Origin: Bufo bufo | Lineage: Eukaryota; Chordata; Amphibia; Anura; Bufonidae | Assembly: GCF_905171765.1 (NCBI RefSeq) | Contig: NC_053397.1 | Coordinates: 8,375,677 to 8,439,676, forward strand | Reading direction: 5' to 3' | Length of the DNA stretch: 64,000 nucleotides | Shown here: positions 36,001 through 51,000 of the stretch, piece by piece | Position numbering within the stretch: position 1 is the stretch's first letter | How the letters are laid out: the number at the start of each line of letters is the position of its first letter | Program-made: the position numbers and the translations under genes | Notes under the pieces: generated by a model | Seen by the model: the letters and a program-made list of their open reading frames with translations, nothing else | The model's database searches: none | What the model was told of the DNA's origin: nothing

Positions 36001-39000
36001 TAGCAGAGTGTCACCAGATCATACAATGTAGCACATCATACAATGTAGCAGAGTGTCACCAGATCATACAATGTAGCACATCATACAATGTAGCAGTGTC
36101 ACCAGATCATATTTTTTAGCAGTTTCACCAAATTACATTATGTAGCGAAATGTTACCAGATCATACTAAGTTGCAGACGATATGATGTAACAAAGTGTTG
36201 CCAGGCCTTATGATGTAGCTGCAGATCATCCAGTGTAATAGACTATACAATGTACTAGAGTACAGAGAATGAAATGTAGCAGATTATATAATATAGCAGT
36301 GTCACCAGATCATACAATGTAGAAGAGAGTCAATAAATCATACAATTTAACAGATCATACAACGTAGCAGATGATACAATGTAGATCATGCAATGTATCC
36401 CTGAATCATATAATGTACAGGAGCTGATACAATTTAAATTCCATGTGTATCTTTCCTCCCATGATCGTGTGCACTGCAGCACCCCTGTTTCTGTGGGGAG
36501 ACATACTGTTCATCCTGAACCTCCTGATTGATGCATAAAATGCCCAGACTCTACAGAAGCCTGCAGGCAGAAGAGTAGGTGACAGCACGCATCCATCACC
36601 CAGGATCCGTTACTTGTACAAGGAATCGAGATATGTCAGAAACAGCTGGGTCGACTGGTAATGGCTTCTGGGGGCTGCTACATTCAGGTCCTGTCTTATT
36701 TTAGGGGGTCAGCTCTCACGTATCATTAGGGGAGGATCATTTACAGTAATATGTATTACAGCTCAAGGCTGTGTCTATACGAGGAGGTAGACTCCCCCTT
36801 TAAGCTGTTGGCCAGGTGCAGTTATATCGCCGCGCTCTGCTCCTTCTTTATTCATTAATTCAGCAGGACGGATACTTCAGGCCGCCTTGTTAGCGAGACG
36901 CTTTTGCATATTTATTGGGAGTTTGGCCATATCCAGCAATCCTTTGTAGCCGCCTTGGCCTCCTTGAGATAAAGGTCAGGCCGGAGGAAACGCTGCGCCT
37001 CGTGTGGTGCTGATAACAGCACCAAATACGGAAACCACTTACTGAAAATCCACTTTGGCGTGAGCGTCCTGCCCGCCGCTATATTCTGTAACTATTTACC
37101 TGAAACGCTTTCATCTATTACTTATTCATGGAGACTGGAGTGTAAATGGCACCCTGGAGTGCGCCCGCCTGACCCCTCGTACCCAGCAGTAATCCAATAG
37201 ACAAATTACATTCTCCTCACTGCCTTTAGAAAGGAAACTGCTTCATAGATGGTGCTGTCACTTTAAAGGGGCACATGCCCGTATCTGCGCTCTTATACTG
37301 CTGCCCTGTTATAGTCTGGGCGGCCACGAGAAGTCCAGGGTGAAAATCCGCAATTGGGAAATAAATGACCAAAGAGGGCCCCACACTGGACAAGAGGCAG
37401 AATGAGTCAATGTCTGCCATGGAGGGCAATTAAAAATACAGACTGTCATCACTCCCATCATCCCTGCCCCAAGAGCCTACCATCTAATCTCCATGCTTCA
37501 TACAATGTATCACACCCATCATCCCTGCCCCAAGAGCCTACCATCTAATCTCCATGCTTTATACAATGTATCACACTTATCATCCCTGACCCCAAGAGCC
37601 TACCATCTAATCTCCATGCTTCATACAATGTATCACACTCCTCATCCCCTGACCCCAAGAGCCTACCATCTAATCTCCATGCTTTATACAATGTATCACA
37701 CTCCTCATCCCCTGACCCCAAGAGCCTACCATCTAATCTCCATGCTTCATACAATGTATCACACTCATCATCCCTGCCCCAAGAGCCTACCATCTAATCT
37801 CCATGCTTTATACAATGTATCACACTTATCATCCCTGACCCCAAGAGCCTACCATCTAATCTCTATGTTTCATACAATGTATCACACTCATCATCCCTGA
37901 CCCCAAGAGCCTACCATCTAATCTCCATGCTTCATACAATGTATCGCACTCATCATCCCTGACCCCAAGAGCCTACCATCTAATCTCTATGTTTCATACA
38001 ATGTATCACACTCATCATCCCTGACACCAAGAGCCTACCATCTAATCTCCATGCTTCATACAATGTATCACACTCATCATCCCTGACCCCAAGAGCCTAC
38101 CATCTAATCTCCATGCTTCATACAATGTATCGCACTCATCATCCCTGACCCCAAGAGCCTACCATCTAATCTCCATGCTTCATACAATGTATCACACTCA
38201 TCATCCCTGCCCCAAGAGCCTACCATCTAATCTCCATGCTTCATACAATGTATCGCACTCATCATCCTTGACCCCAAGAGCCTACCATCTAATCTCCATG
38301 CTTCATACAATGTATCGCACTCATCATCCCTGACCCCAAGAGCCTACCATCTAATCTCCATGCTTCATACAATGTATCGCACTCATCATCCCTGACCCCA
38401 AGAGCCTACCATCTAATCTCCATGCTTTATACAATGTATCGCACTCATCATCCCTGACCCCAAGAGCCTACCATCTAATCTCCATGCTTCATACAATGTA
38501 TCACACTCCTCATCCCTGACCCCAAGAGCCTACCATCTAATCTCCGTATTTCAGACAATGTATCACACTCATCATCCCTGACACCAAGAGCCTACCATCT
38601 AATCTCCATGCTTCATACAATGTATCACACTCCTCATCCCTGACCCCAAGAGCCTACCATCTAATCTCCATGCTTCATACAATGTATCACACTCATCATC
38701 CCTGACCCCAAGAGCCTACCATCTAATCTCCATGCTTCATACAATGTATCACACTCATCATCCCTGACCCCAAGAGCCTACCATCTAATCTCCATGCCTT
38801 ATACAATGTATCACACTCATCATCCCTGACCCCAAGAGCCTACCATCTAATCTCCATGCTTCATACAATGTATCACACTCATCATCCCTGACCCCAAGAG
38901 CCTACCATCTAATCTCCATGCTTCATACAATGTATCGCACTCATCATCCCTGACCCCAAGAGCCTACCATCTAATCTCCATGCTTCATACAATGTATCAC

Positions 39001-42000
39001 ACTCATCATCCCTGACCCCAAGAGCCTACCATCTAATCTCCATGCTTCATACAATGTATCGCACTCATCATCCCTGAACCCAAGAGCCTACCATCTAATC
39101 TCCGTATTTCATACAATGTATCACACTCATCATCCCTGACACCAAGAGCCTACCATCTAATCTCCATGCTTCATGCAATGTATCACACTCATCATCCCCT
39201 ATCCCAGGAGGAGCTGACATTCTATTCTTCCCAACACAGATACAGAGTATCCATAATCAGAGTGATCTGTAAGAAGGGGGTGCCCTCTAGGTCACCTGTG
39301 CTTTATGTTCTACGTTTTGGTTACTTTGAGGGGTTTTCTTAGGAATTGATCGTGTTTTTGTGTTGTCCCCACAGATGAGTTGGCTCTGCAGGGTCCGGTC
39401 TTCACTCAAGAGCCGGCAAATCTCATCTTTCCCATGGATTCCGAGGACCGGACATTAAGCCTCGTCTGTGAGGTGCTGGGTCACCCTAAGCCAGTGACAC
39501 GGTAGGTGCACATACATTGTGTGCGAGGACACGACCTTCAGTCCAGCGCCACCTGACGACTTTGTTTACACTGATGATTCCCCATAGGTGACATTGTGAC
39601 ACTGGGAGTCCTGGGACCACCTTGGTTTCCATTCACTTCTCTTGGAGAGTGGCACCGATGTGGCATCCATAGTTGCACCAGAATGCATCATCTCTATGTC
39701 AACGATCCATAAAGGACAACTCATTGTATTCCTGTAGTTGCTCCTGCCCTGTGCAACACAATACACATACCCTTTCAATTCCTTACCACTTTCAGGATCT
39801 CTGCTTGCTGTTAATAAATATAAACCTTTTTTAACATCCAAAGGCTAAAAACACCCTAGAAAATCCTGAACTCCAGACTGATACATATTACTTGCACCGA
39901 TACATTGTAACAAACCATCAGGACAGGGAAGAAATTTGTGCTGCTGATGCATCTTGGCTGGATACAATTGTAACAAGCAAAAATGTTTCCATCCACTGAC
40001 AGCTATCAGAGAGCTTGAATATCTTGAGGAATAGAAACACAACAGTGGAGATTTATGACGTATGTCGGTGTCTGATGTTCTCCTCGTCTCCGCTGTTTGC
40101 AGGTGGAAAGTGAACGGGACTCTTCTGGATGAAGCGCAGGATTACCGCTACCGGGTGCAGGACAGAAATCTAATCATCACTAACCCGGACCGGGTGCGGG
40201 ATGTCGGCACCTTCCAGTGTGAGGCCACCAACTCTGTCGGGACCACCCTCAGCCGGGAGGCTTTCCTGCAATTTGCCTGTGAGTCCCAAATCCTGGTGAC
40301 GGTCCGATTGATCCTGCTATGATTCCTGATTCAATGGGGAAAAAAAATCTTATTCCCATATATTTTTTTTTATCTCTCTGCCTCCATTCAATATGTAGTT
40401 AAGCTTACACTCCAGTCACATCCAGAGCTGCATTTACAATTCTGCAGGTTTTCAGTTGGGTTCCTCCTGCCCCCTGCTGGTTCAGTGCGTGCACAGGACA
40501 TGTTTGTATGAGGTGCATTGTGGGAGATGGAGTCCAGTGCAGTGCATTATGGGATATCAGATAAGTGGTCTGAGGTGTGAATGCAGCTCTGGATGTGAGT
40601 GGAGTATAACACGTGCCATTCAAGCATATGTCGCCTCACTGCTGCTTTCTAGAACAGGAGTTGCTAGGAAACCTGTGTAAGGAGTCTGCGTTACCCTGTG
40701 CCCCCCACCCACTACTCCTGCGCACATTCTGCCGCCCCCTCTGGAATGGCGGTAATTGAATAATCAGCTTGTTTTGTGCTCAGGCCAATTAATTAGGAGA
40801 CAATTGTTGCAGTGACAGTCGCACTACATGACGGTATAATGTAACATCAGCAGATCAAACGAGAGAGACGTGGCGGCCACTGTCCTCACCCGCTGTGCCG
40901 TGGCCCCTGAAAAAGAGCCCATTCCAGCCTTACACCCATATGTCAGATGTGAGATCACACGGTGGGAGAGACGGCGGGAAGACTGCGACTAGACATGATG
41001 TAGACTGCAGGACACAGAGAACGACAGCTGGTGACCATACGAAAGAGACATCAGCAAGGAGCAGACAGAGCTGAGTGACAGCCATTAAGAGAGAAAGAGT
41101 GCGCAGGAGATATGTCAGATAGAAAGCTTTACATATGCTGGACATTAAACTGTATTTATACGGAGAGAGAATAGTCTATATGTACACAGAGACAGCAGAA
41201 ATATTACTATATACAATGTACAGCATAGAGAGACAGCAGAGTCCTGTATGAGCGCAGTGCACGGAGACAGCAGACGTCCTGTATGAGCGCAGTGCACGGA
41301 GACAGCAGACGTCCTGTATGAGCGCAGTACACGGAGACAGCAGACGTCCTGTATGAGCGCAGTGCACGGAGACAGCAGAGTCCTGTATGAGCGCAGTGCA
41401 CAGAGACAGCAGAGTCCTGTATGAGCGCAGTGCACAGAGACAGCAGACGTCCTGTATGAGCGCAGTGCACGGAGACAGCAGAGTCCTGTATGAGCGCAGT
41501 GCACAGAGACAGCAGAGTCCTGTATGAGCGCAGTGCACAGAGACAGCAGAGTCCTGTATGAGCGCAGTGCACAGAGACAGCAGACGTCCTGTATGAGCGC
41601 AGTGCACGGAGACAGCAGACTTCCTGTATAAGCACAGTGCATGGAGACAGCAGAGTCCTGTATGAGCGCAGTGCACACAGACAGCAGAGTCCTGTATGAG
41701 CGCAGTGCACACAGACAGCAGACTTCCTGTATGAACACAGTGCACGGAGACAGCAGACGTCCTGTATGAGCACAGTGCATGGAGACAGCAGACGTCCTGT
41801 ATGAACACAGTACACAGAGACAGCAGACGTCCTGTATGAGCACAGTGCACGGAGACAGCAGACGTCCTGAATGAGCACAGTGCATTGAGACAGCAGACGT
41901 CCTGTATGAGCGCAGTGCACAGAGACAGCAGAGTCCTGTATGAGCGCAGTGCACGGAGACAGCAGACGTCCTGTATGAGCACAGAGACAGCAGACGTCCT

Positions 42001-45000
42001 GTATGAGCACAGTGCACGGAGACAGCAGACGTCCTGTATGAGCACAGTGCATTGAGACAGCAGACGTCCTGTATGAGCGCAGTGCATTGAGACAGCAGAC
42101 GTCCTGTATGAGCGCAGTGCACAGAGACAGCAGAGTCCTGTATGAGCGCAGTGCATTGAGACAGCAGACGTCCTGTATGAGCGCAGTGCACAGAGACAGC
42201 AGAGTCCTGTATGAGCACAGTGCATTGAGACAGCAGACGTCCTGTATGAGCGCAGTGCATTGAGACAGCAGACGTCCTGTATGAGCGCAGTGCACAGAGA
42301 CAGCAGAGTCCTGTATGAGCACAGTGCATTGAGACAGCAGACGTCCTGTATGAACACAGTGCACGGAGACAGCAGACGTCCTGTATGAGCGCAGTGCACA
42401 GAGACAGCAGAGTCCTGTATGAGCACAGTGCATTGAGACAGCAGACGTCCTGTATGAGCGCAGTGCACACAGACAGCAGACTTCCTGTATAAGCACAGTG
42501 CATTGAGACAGCAGACGTCCTGTATGAGCGCAGTGCACAGAGACAGCAGAGTCCTGTATGAACACAGTGCACGGAGACAGCAGACGTCCTGTATGAGCGC
42601 AGTGCACGGAGACAGCAGACGTCCTGTATGAGCGCAGTGCACGGAGACAGCAGACGTCCTGTATGAGCGCAGTACACGGAGACAGCAGAGTCCTGTATGA
42701 GCGCAGTGCACAGAGACAGCAGACGTCCTGTATGAGCACAGTGCACAGAGACAGCAGACGTCCTGTATGAGCGCAGTGCACGGAGACAGCAGACGTCCTG
42801 TATGAGCGAAGTGCACGGAGACAGCAGATGTCCTGTATGAGCACAGTGCACAGAGACAGCAGAGGTCCTGTATGAGCACAGTGCACAGAGACAGCAGAGG
42901 TCCTGTATGAGCACAGTGCACAGAGACAGCAGACGTCCTGTATGAGCACACAGACAGCAGACGTCCTGTATGAGCACAGTGCACAGAGACAGCAGACGTC
43001 CTGTATGAGCACAGTGCACAGAGACAGCAGACGTCCTGTATGAGCACAGTGCATTGAGACAGCAGACGTCCTGTATGAGCGCAGTGCACAGAGACAGCAG
43101 ACGTCCTGTATGAGCGCAGTGCACAGAGACAGCAGACTTCCTGTATGAGCACAGTGCATGCAGACAGCAGACTTCCTGTAGTATGAGCGCAGTGCACAGA
43201 GACAGCAGACGTCCTGTATGAGCGCAGTGCACAGAGACAGCAGACTTCCTGTATAAGCACAGTGCATGGAGACAGCAGACGTCCTGTATGAGCGCAGTGC
43301 ACACAGACAGCAGACGTCCTGTATGAGCACAGTGCATGCAGACAGCAGACTTCCTGTAGTATGAGCGCAGTGCACAGAGACAGCAGACGTCCTGTATGAG
43401 CGCAGTGCACAGAGACAGCAGACTTCCTGTATGAGCGCAGTACACAGAGACAGCAGAGGTCCTGTATGAGAACAGTGCACAGAGACAGCAGACGTCCTGT
43501 ATGAGCACAGTGCACAGAGACAGCAGACTTCCTGTATGAGCGCAGTGCACAGAGACAGCAGACGTCCTGTATGAGCACAGTGCACAGAGACAGCAGACGT
43601 CCTGTATGAGCGCAGTGCACAGAGACAGCAGACGTCCTGTATGAGCACAGTGCACAGAGACAGCAGACTTCCTGTATGAGCGCAGTGCACGGAGACAGCA
43701 GATGTCCTGTATGAGCACAGTGCACAGAGACAGCAGAGGTCCTGTATGAGCACAGTGCACAGAGACAGCAGAGGTCCTGTATGAGCACAGTGCACAGAGA
43801 CAGCAGACGTCCTGTATGAGCACACAGACAGCAGACGTCCTGTATGAGCACAGTGCACAGAGACAGCAGACGTCCTGTATGAGCACAGTGCACAGAGACA
43901 GCAGACGTCCTGTATGAGCACAGTGCATTGAGACAGCAGACGTCCTGTATGAGCGCAGTGCACAGAGACAGCAGACGTCCTGTATGAGCGCAGTGCACAG
44001 AGACAGCAGACTTCCTGTATGAGCACAGTGCATGCAGACAGCAGACTTCCTGTAGTATGAGCGCAGTGCACAGAGACAGCAGACGTCCTGTATGAGCGCA
44101 GTGCACAGAGACAGCAGACTTCCTGTATAAGCACAGTGCATGGAGACAGCAGACGTCCTGTATGAGCGCAGTGCACACAGACAGCAGACGTCCTGTATGA
44201 GCACAGTGCATGCAGACAGCAGACGTCCTGTATGAGCGCAGTGCACAGAGACAGCAGACGTCCTGTATGAGCGCAGTGCACAGAGACAGCAGACTTCCTG
44301 TATGAGCGCAGTACACAGAGACAGCAGAGGTCCTGTATGAGAACAGTGCACAGAGACAGCAGACGTCCTGTATGAGCACAGTGCACAGAGACAGCAGACT
44401 TCCTGTATGAGCGCAGTGCACAGAGACAGCAGACGTCCTGTATGAGCACAGTGCACAGAGACAGCAGACGTCCTGTATGAGCGCAGTGCACAGAGACAGC
44501 AGACGTCCTGTATGAGCACAGTGCACAGAGACAGCAGACTTCCTGTATGAGCGCAGTGCACAGAGACAGCAGACGTCCTGTATGAGCACAGTGCACAGAG
44601 ACAGCAGACGTCCTGTATGAGCACAGTGCACAGAGACAGCAGACGTCCTGAATGAGCACAGTGCATTGAGACAGCAGACGTCCTGTATGAGCGCAGTGCA
44701 CAGAGACAGCAGACGTCCTGTATGAGCGCAGTGCACAGAGACAGCAGACGTCCTGTATGAGCACAGTGCACGGAGACAGCAGACGTCCTGAATGAGCACA
44801 GTGCATTGAGACAGCAGACGTCCTGTATGAGCGCAGTGCACAGAGACAGCAGACGTCCTGTATGAGCGCAGTGCACAGAGACAGCAGACGTCCTGTATGA
44901 GCACAGTGCACAGAGACAGCAGACGTCCTGTATGAGCGCAGTGCATGGAGACGTTAGGTGCTTGATGAGACTCAATGGTATTGTATTTTCAGAATGATTC

Positions 45001-48000
45001 CGCTGACATTGCATAGTTCTTCATTAAATATACATTATAAAAATGTAAAGGTCGGAAGGGGGGGGGGATACTAGTCGTGTACAATCCTCATGTAATAGCG
45101 GGATAAGTCATTAGAATTATGTGTGATTAGCGCCATCCATGATTCATATTGGTCTTCACAGCAGATTATTATGCAGCGTGCCAGCTCCAGGCTCAGACCA
45201 TTTTCATATGTCATGTTAATGCAAGCCATAGCTTCTCCAATATAGAGCCAGCCTCGGGAATGCCGCCATATATTCACGTCCTATAAAAAGTCCATTTACA
45301 GTCAACATACTATGAGCACTACTGGCACTGATCTCTGTCAGCTCTCCCTTTCCCTGTACGCTATGAGGACATCGTACCAGGATGACACTTTGTTAAACCA
45401 TATGGAGCTCGTATATCGTACCATCTAATACTCACTGCATTCCGGTTCTGAAAAATTTACTTTATATCTCCATATATGCTGACCCCAATATATATATGAA
45501 ATATAACTACTATAATACTGCTCCTATGTACAAGAATATAACTACTATAATACTGCTCCTATGTACAAGAATGTAACTACTATAATACTGCTCCTATGTA
45601 CAAGAATATAACTACTATAATACTGCTCCTATGTACAAGAATATTACTACTATAATACTGCTCCTATGTACAAGAATATAACTACTATAATACTGCCCCT
45701 ATGTACAAGAATATAACTACTATAATACTGCTCCTATGTACAAGAATATAACTACTATAATACTGCCTCCTATGTACAGGAATATAACTACTATAATACT
45801 GCTCCTATGTACAAGAATATTACTACTATAATACTGCTCCTATGTACAAGAATATAACTACTATAATACTGCCCCTATGTACAAGAATATAACTACTATA
45901 ATACTGCTCCTATGTACAAAAATATAACTACTATAATACTGCCTCCTATGTACAAGAATATAACTACTATAATACTTCTCCTATGTACAAGAATATAACT
46001 ACTATAATACTGCTCCTATGTACAAGAATATAACTACTATAATACTGCTCCTATGTACAAGAATATAACTACTATAATACTGCTCCTATGTACAAGAATA
46101 TAACTACTATAATACTGCCTCCTATGTACAGGTATATAACTACTATAATACTGCTCCTATGTACAAGAATATAACTACTATAATACTGCCTCCTATGTAC
46201 AGGTATATAACTACTATAATACTGCTCCTATTTACAAGAATATAACTACTATAATACTGCTCCTATGTACAAGAATATAACTACTATAATACTGCTCATA
46301 TGTACAAGAATATAACTACTATAATACTGCCTCCTATATACAAGAATATAACTACTATAATACTGCTCCTATGTACAAGAATATAACTGCTATAATACTG
46401 CTCCTATGTACAAGAATAAAACTACTATAATACTGCTCCTATGTACAAGAATATAACTACTATAATACTGCTCCTATGTACAAGAATATAACTACTATAA
46501 TACTGCTCCTATGTACAAGAATATAACTACTATAATACTGCTCTTATGTACAAGAATATAACTACTATAATACTGCTCCTATGTACAAGAATATAACTAC
46601 TATAATACTGCTCCTATGTACAAGAATATAACTACTATAATACTGCCCCTATGTACAAGAATATAACTACTATAATACTGCTCCTATGTACAAGAATATA
46701 ACTACTATAATACTGCCTCCTATGTACAGGAATATAACTACTATAATACTGCTCCTATGTACAAGAATATTACTACTATAATACTGCTCCTATGTACAAG
46801 AATATAACTACTATAATACTGCCCCTATGTACAAGAATATAACTACTATAATACTGCTCCTATGTACAAGAATATAACTACTATAATACTGCCTCCTATG
46901 TACAAGAATATAACTACTATAATACTTCTCCTATGTACAAGAATATAACTACTATAATACTGCTCCTATGTACAAGAATATAACTACTATAATACTGCTC
47001 CTATGTACAAGAATATAACTACTATAATACTGTCTCCTATGTACAAGAATATAACTACTATAATACTGCCTCCTATGTACAAGAATATAACTACTATAAT
47101 ACTGCCTCCTATGTACAAGAATATAACTACTATAATACTGCCCCTGTGTACAAGAATATAACTACTATAATACTGCTCCTATGTACAAGAATATAACTAC
47201 TATAATACTGTTCCTATGTACAGGAATATAACTACTATAATACTGCTCCTATGTACAAGAATATAACTACTATAATACTGCCTCCTATGTACAGGTATAT
47301 AACTACTATAATACTGCTCCTATGTACAAGAATATAACTACTATAATACTGCCTCCTATGTACAGGTATATAACTACTATAATACTGCTCCTATTTACAA
47401 GAATATAACTACTATAATACTGCTCCTATGTACAAGAATATAACTACTATAATACTGCTCATATGTACAAGAATATAACTACTATAATACTGCCTCCTAT
47501 ATACAAGAATATAACTACTATAATACTGCTCCTATGTACAAGAATATAACTGCTATAATACTGCTCCTATGTACAAGAATAAAACTACTATAATACTGCT
47601 CCTATGTACAAGAATATAACTACTATAATACTGCTCCTATGTACAAGAATATAACTACTATAATACTGCTCCTATGTACAAGAATATAACTACTATAATA
47701 CTGCTCTTATGTACAAGAATATAACTACTATAATACTGCTCCTATGTACAAGAATATAACTACTATAATACTGCTCCTATGTACAAGAATATAACTACTA
47801 TAATACTGCTTCCTATGTACAAGAATATAACTACTATAATACTGCTCCTATGTACAAGAATATAACTACTATAATACTGCTCCTATGTACAAGAATATAA
47901 CTACTATAATACTGCTCCTATGTACAAGAATATAACTACTATAATACTGCTCTTATGTACAAGAATATAACTACTATAATACTGCTCCTATGTACAAGAA

Positions 48001-51000
48001 TATATCTACTATAGGGGCGGAGCCTAGCCACGCTGCTGAATGGCCGCACGAGCTTGAGCTCCTCCAGCATTCCGGCTCATTTGCCCTATATAAGCCTATA
48101 ATTTGCTTGATTATGGGGAAACCTGGCAGAGAAAAGAACAGAGGAAGCTCAGAATCCACCCCACGGCGCTCCAAACAGCCAGAGATGGAGAAGTTTCTCC
48201 GGAAAACGTCAAGGTTCACGGCGCAGAAAGGCTCCAATATGGCGACGTCTGCTGCACAGGACTCTGACGCCGGGGAATTATCAGACGCAGGCAGTGGCTC
48301 CGATGCCTCGGATAAGAGACCCAGAGACCCACCTCTCTCAGAGCGAACCCTGCGCCGGGTCCTTGAATCTGCCCTCTCGCCCCTGAAACAAGACCTGTCT
48401 GATATCAAGGACGACATGAAGCATCTGGGGCAGAGAGTGGTGGCGTTAGAAGCCACTCAGGAGGCCATCTTGACATATGAAAGTAAAGCGTCGGAGGTGA
48501 TGGCGTCTCACAAGGCCTTGCTAAATGATGCCTTCCTGAAATTGGAAGACCAAGAAAACCGCAGCCGCCGGCGCAATATCCGCATCCGCGGCCTACCTGA
48601 GTCATTTGCAGCGGAGGCCTTACCGACAGTGGCACGGGAATTGTTCTCTAAGCTGCTGGATCCTGACAGAGCGGCGGGAATCGTGGTGGAACGCATACAC
48701 AGGGCGCTGCGCCCTAGGCCTAAACCGCAAGAACCGCCACGCGATGTAATATGTGGCTTATTGAGCTACGTTGATACCGCAGCCATCCTGAAAAGCCAAA
48801 GAGAAATGGAGGTACTGGAGTACGAAAATACCCCGATTCAGATGTTCCAAGACATAGCTCCATCCACCCTGGCCAAGCGGCGCCTTCTCAAGCCTCTCCT
48901 GGATATCCTGAGGAAAACCTCGACCCCATTCCGCTGGCTATACCCCTTTGGGTTGGCGATCTCCAGAAATGGCAAGCTACTCACCGTACGCTCTCCCGCT
49001 GACCTGGAATCTGTCTGGCGGTCCCTGGACGTTCCCCCGATGGAAATCCCCTCATGGTTACCGGCTGACCAAGATGGCGCCCTTCCCATACCACCTCGTG
49101 TGACCGCATGGCAAACGGCGTCCGCAGGCAAGTCGGATCGTTCGGGACGCAGCAGGATGGACAGAGATCCCACCTGATTAGAGGTGCTTGTAAGCATACC
49201 TTGCTGATATCTTTATCTCCCCAGAATAGGAGATGACTGCTGTTCATCTCCATGTTATACGGGTTACTAAAGGCGGACTTGGCCTTTCTACATTTTCAGA
49301 GTTTTTTACATTTTTAGTGTTTATTTTTGTGGCCTACCTTTTATTTTGGCTTAATGCTATGTTTAAACGGTTCTGTACCGTTTCATTGCTGCTATGGGAC
49401 GCTACCTCTAGGACAACGTATTCCGTTCCTCATTGCAGGGTGATGACCGGACGGATTAAGATGCTGGACACATTTTTTGTTTTGGTCTCTTTTGTTTAGA
49501 CCACAGGTGCTTTACTTGCCCCCTCGCCAGTCCAATCCTGTCTTGGCTGGTGATAGGTAGAGTACCAACCTTCCTCGGATAGGTGTCTTGTCTGAGTCAC
49601 TTATTTGTCAACTTGACATGTTTAATGTTCTCTTGTTAATTTTTTGTTCCTTTACACTTCCCTTACCTTCTTTCCCTTCTCCTGCTCATATCATCTATGT
49701 GCTCTTCCATAATTCCACGGATGTATTATGCATTTACTCACCTGAATGTACGCAGCAATGTCCTCTATAGTAGTCGCCTCACTAAACGCACACGGGCTGA
49801 ACGAGCCATGTAAAAGGTCTCAAACACTATCTCTCCTTCTGAAAGATAAGGTCTCTGTGGCCTTTTTGCAAGAGACCCATTTCAGAACGGGCAAGATTCC
49901 TAGGCTTCCCCCTAAGAAATTTGTCCAGTGGTTTCACAGTACTCATGATTCCACCAGTAGAGGGGTTAGTATAGCTGTGCATAAATGCCTCCCCTTTAAA
50001 CACTCAGCTATCTCAGCAGACCCAGAGGGTAGGTACATTTTTATAAAGGGTTTACTGGGTGAATCTCCAGTGACCTTTGCTAACTTGTACGCTCCCAATA
50101 AAGGTCAAGTACCATGGCTCGTTCAGACCCTTGCTGCGTTATCCTCCTTCTCAGAGGGCTTATTAGTACTGGGGGGCGACTTCAATGTTGCCCTGGAGCC
50201 AGCGGTGGACACCTCGGTGGGCAGACCTTCTGTTTCTTATAAGCTTTTGAAAAGACTAAAAATTTCCCTGAGGAAACTTAAAGTATTAGATATCTGGCGG
50301 GCCCTAAACCCTAATGGCCGAGATTATACTTTTTACTCACATGCCAAACTATCTTTTCACAGATTGGATTACATTTTCCTGTCCAGTTCACATATGCGTA
50401 ATGTCTCTGGAGCCCGGATAGGTAATATAACATTATCCGACCATGCCCCTGTCATTGTAAATTTTTCCCTGTCTGGCCCGCAGAGAAAGGAGCGCTTGTG
50501 GCGTCTCAATGATACCCTGATTCTAGACCCTAGACACGCAGACAAACTTAAGGCCTCAATATCTGAATTTTTCACACATAATGATACCCCAGAGTCGCCT
50601 CCTTCTCCTTCTATACTATGGGAATCTCATAAGGTGGTCCTAAGGGGGGAACTTATAGCTTTGGGAGCTTTTGTGAAAAAACAAAGGACACTAGCCCTAG
50701 ACGCCTTACTGGCGACCATATCCCGTCTAGAATCCTCCCACAAAGAATCTCGTGCTATAAGCACCCTAGCAGAACTAACTGAAGCCAGAACAAAACTAAA
50801 AAATTTATTGAATGTCACCTCAGCAAAGCTGGTACTTCGTTCCCGATTTAAGGCCTATGCTCATGGGGATAGAGGAAACAGACTGATGTCGGCAATTGCC
50901 AAGAAGCAGTTCTCTGACTCCTTTGTTTCCTCTATTAAAGACTCCAAGGGCAAAATACATAAGTCCACTCCAGATGTTGCTAAAGCATTTTGTGCCTTCT

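Noticed and set aside
40062..40322. 86-codon plus-strand open frame treated as a separate gene
   Set aside because: It is contactin exon 3 read through its splice sites into the introns.
41145..45014. Minus-strand open frames of 1,234 to 1,289 codons resembling a cysteine-rich repetitive protein
   Set aside because: They are present in all three frames at once and simply read the 35-bp tandem unit; there is no conserved domain, start context or splice support.
45071..45277. 68-codon minus-strand frame with protein-like composition
   Set aside because: It has no recognised domain, no splice signals checked as convincing, and is within the length expected by chance.
47990..48112. N-terminal extension of LINE ORF1 into the array
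   Set aside because: It would begin in host repeat sequence; the ATG at 48113 matches the start and exact length in copy 2.
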